A DNA stretch of 49,739 bases from Terriglobia bacterium. Its GTDB lineage: Bacteria; Acidobacteriota; Terriglobia; Terriglobales; Acidobacteriaceae. The notes beneath the pieces were generated by a model, which had not been told where the DNA came from, did no database searches, and worked only from the letters and a program-made list of their open reading frames with translations. Of the stretch, positions 48,602 to 49,739 are shown piece after piece (position 1 is the stretch's first letter; every line of letters begins with the position of its first letter). The DNA is taken from contig JAIQFZ010000016.1 of NCBI GenBank assembly GCA_020073015.1, forward strand, positions 1 through 49,739, written 5' to 3'. The position numbers and the translations under genes were made by a program.

Positions 48602-49739
48602 ATGAAATCAACTCTGGCATTCGTCCTGTGTCTAACTACTCTCCCTGCCTGGAGCCAGGCTCGTCCCTACCCTGGCCCCGACGTGCAGCAACTCTACCAA
48701 CACTATCTGGATGTGGTGAGCAACATCGCAGCCTTCGACCACCACGCGCATCCCGGATTTGCGGATGATCCGGATGTGGATGCCATGGCTGCGCCTCCCG
48801 GAAGTGCCGCGCTCCGCGAGCGAGAGACCAATCCCGAACTCGTGGCCGCCGCCAAGGCTCTCTGGGGATATCCCTACAGTGATTTTTCCGCGGAGCACGC
48901 AAAGTGGCTCGTGCAGAAAAAAGCCGAGGTGAAGAAGCAGTATCCGGGCACCGCGTACTTCAACATGCTGCTCGACAAGCTGAACTTTGATAAGGGCGTC
49001 GCCAACCGTGCCATGATGCCGGACTACCTCGACGCCCAGCGCTTCCCCTGGGTCTTCTTCGTCGATTCGTTCCTGTGGCCGTTCGATAACGCGAAAGAGC
49101 GAGCCCGCAACGGCGATCAGCAGGTTTACATCCCGCTGCAGGAGAAAATGTTTCATCGCTGGATGCAGCAGGAAAAAATCAGTCAGCTGCCCGCAAGCTT
49201 CGACGACTATCTCAAATTCATCCGCCAGGTGCTCGAAGACAATCAGAAGAACAAGGGCGGCATCGCGATGAAGTTCGAGGTCGCTTACTTCCGGCCACTG
49301 CACTTCAGCGACCCAAGCCGCGAAGAGGCCGAAGCAATCTACCGGAAGTACGCGCGCGGCGGCGTGCCCAGCGAGCCCGAATATCGCACGTTCCAGGACT
49401 ACATCTTTCGCTACCTGATCACCGAAGGTGGCCGCCTGAAACTTCCCGTGCACATTCACTCTGCAGTCGGCGTCGGCGACTACTTCAACATTTCCGAAAG
49501 CAACATCATGCAACTCGAAAACATTCTGCGCGACCCGCGCTACTCGAGCACGACCTTCGTCATGATTCACGGCGGATATCCGCTGGAGCGCGAGGCGATC
49601 TGGCTGGCGGCGATGAAGAACGTGTACATGGATTCTTCGCTGATGGACGTCTGGATGTATCCGGCAGCTTTCAAGGAAACGCTGCGCCAGTGGCTGGAAA
49701 CGTTCCCCGACAAAATCACGTTCGGCACCGACTGCTTCC
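48602..49739 (+). CDS. secreted metal-dependent amidohydrolase (amidohydrolase 2-like), cut off by the window end
   Basis: The frame from ATG 48602 (GGAG about 9 bases upstream) stays open to the last base; the stop is outside. A signal peptide (MKSTLAFVLCLTTLPAWSQA) precedes an amidohydrolase TIM barrel with metal ligands at the expected places: HxH in AFDHHAHPGF, a His in LPVHIHSAVG, another in TFVMIHGGYPLERE, and the catalytic Asp in ITFGTDCF at the edge. Conserved MDSSLMDVW follows the second His block. It is therefore probably an exported hydrolase or decarboxylase. The substrate is unknown. It lies 77 bp after the SDR gene on the same strand. Confidence 0.88.
   Translation, partial: MKSTLAFVLCLTTLPAWSQARPYPGPDVQQLYQHYLDVVSNIAAFDHHAHPGFADDPDVDAMAAPPGSAALRERETNPELVAAAKALWGYPYSDFSAEHAKWLVQKKAEVKKQYPGTAYFNMLLDKLNFDKGVANRAMMPDYLDAQRFPWVFFVDSFLWPFDNAKERARNGDQQVYIPLQEKMFHRWMQQEKISQLPASFDDYLKFIRQVLEDNQKNKGGIAMKFEVAYFRPLHFSDPSREEAEAIYRKYARGGVPSEPEYRTFQDYIFRYLITEGGRLKLPVHIHSAVGVGDYFNISESNIMQLENILRDPRYSSTTFVMIHGGYPLEREAIWLAAMKNVYMDSSLMDVWMYPAAFKETLRQWLETFPDKITFGTDCF

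Overview
The window is about 50 kb of GC-rich bacterial DNA, most likely from an uncultured member of the Acidobacteriota (Terriglobia/Koribacter-like). The pointers are a 1,222-residue TonB-dependent receptor with an N-terminal carboxypeptidase-regulatory-like domain beside a LacI-type regulator, a methylmalonyl/isobutyryl-CoA mutase-type large subunit, many DRE-TIM/PLP/SDR housekeeping enzymes, and dense short intergenic repeats. This assignment is an inference from gene families. No rRNA, tRNA, phage gene, transposase or CRISPR array was seen.

Layout. 1-1437: a mosaic of three unrelated broken genes (sugar epimerase, GMC oxidoreductase, OmpA-like barrel), probably a chimeric contig end. 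1729-5703: NtrC-type response regulator, its histidine kinase and a small secreted protein. 5728-10551: TPR protein, ADP-glucose pyrophosphorylase, nucleotide-sugar dehydrogenase and a YdcF-like protein (envelope/storage polysaccharide). 10676-18633: CDGSH protein, PilZ protein, Tat-exported FAD oxidoreductase, PNPOx-like protein, YihY/BrkB membrane protein, cold-shock protein with a long structured leader, AlkA-type glycosylase, TonB-like protein and a zinc-ribbon membrane protein. 18830-25002: B12-type radical SAM enzyme; then a minus-strand redox set (di-haem DHOR oxidase, outer-membrane barrel, monohaem cytochrome c) with a Fur-like palindrome at the barrel start; a Tat-exported sugar isomerase-like protein and a sulfotransferase-like protein. 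25491-33117: RCK protein with an eroded ion filter, small proteins, acyl-CoA mutase, a glycosyltransferase pair with a truncated first member, and a TolC-family protein. 33309-39073: truA, aldehyde dehydrogenase, DinB, Cys-rich proteins and a DRE-TIM enzyme. 39096-45312: TPR protein, LacI regulator and the TonB-dependent receptor. 45449-49739: trans-sulfuration enzyme and ilvE (operon), an SDR protein and a partial amidohydrolase.

The most unusual thing here is between the genes. At least nine intergenic loci carry short arrays with an exact 7-bp period. Each locus has its own heptamer, but several are variants of one theme (TCAG plus three variable bases). Three are arranged as facing inverted arrays, and several begin inside the stop codon of the neighbouring gene. 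In one gene the array supplies the C-terminal residues. Alongside them are at least a dozen GC-rich perfect hairpins, mostly with 4-base loops, again often touching stop codons, and two copies of a ~147-bp MITE-like element with terminal inverted repeats. Together they form a layered small-repeat landscape that annotation pipelines would miss.

Other points for follow-up: the Fur-box-linked porin/cytochrome/DHOR cluster, two genes whose predicted promoters leave almost no 5' leader, an acyl-CoA mutase with ICM-like rather than MCM-like substrate residues, and a ~79-nt nested hairpin of unknown origin.
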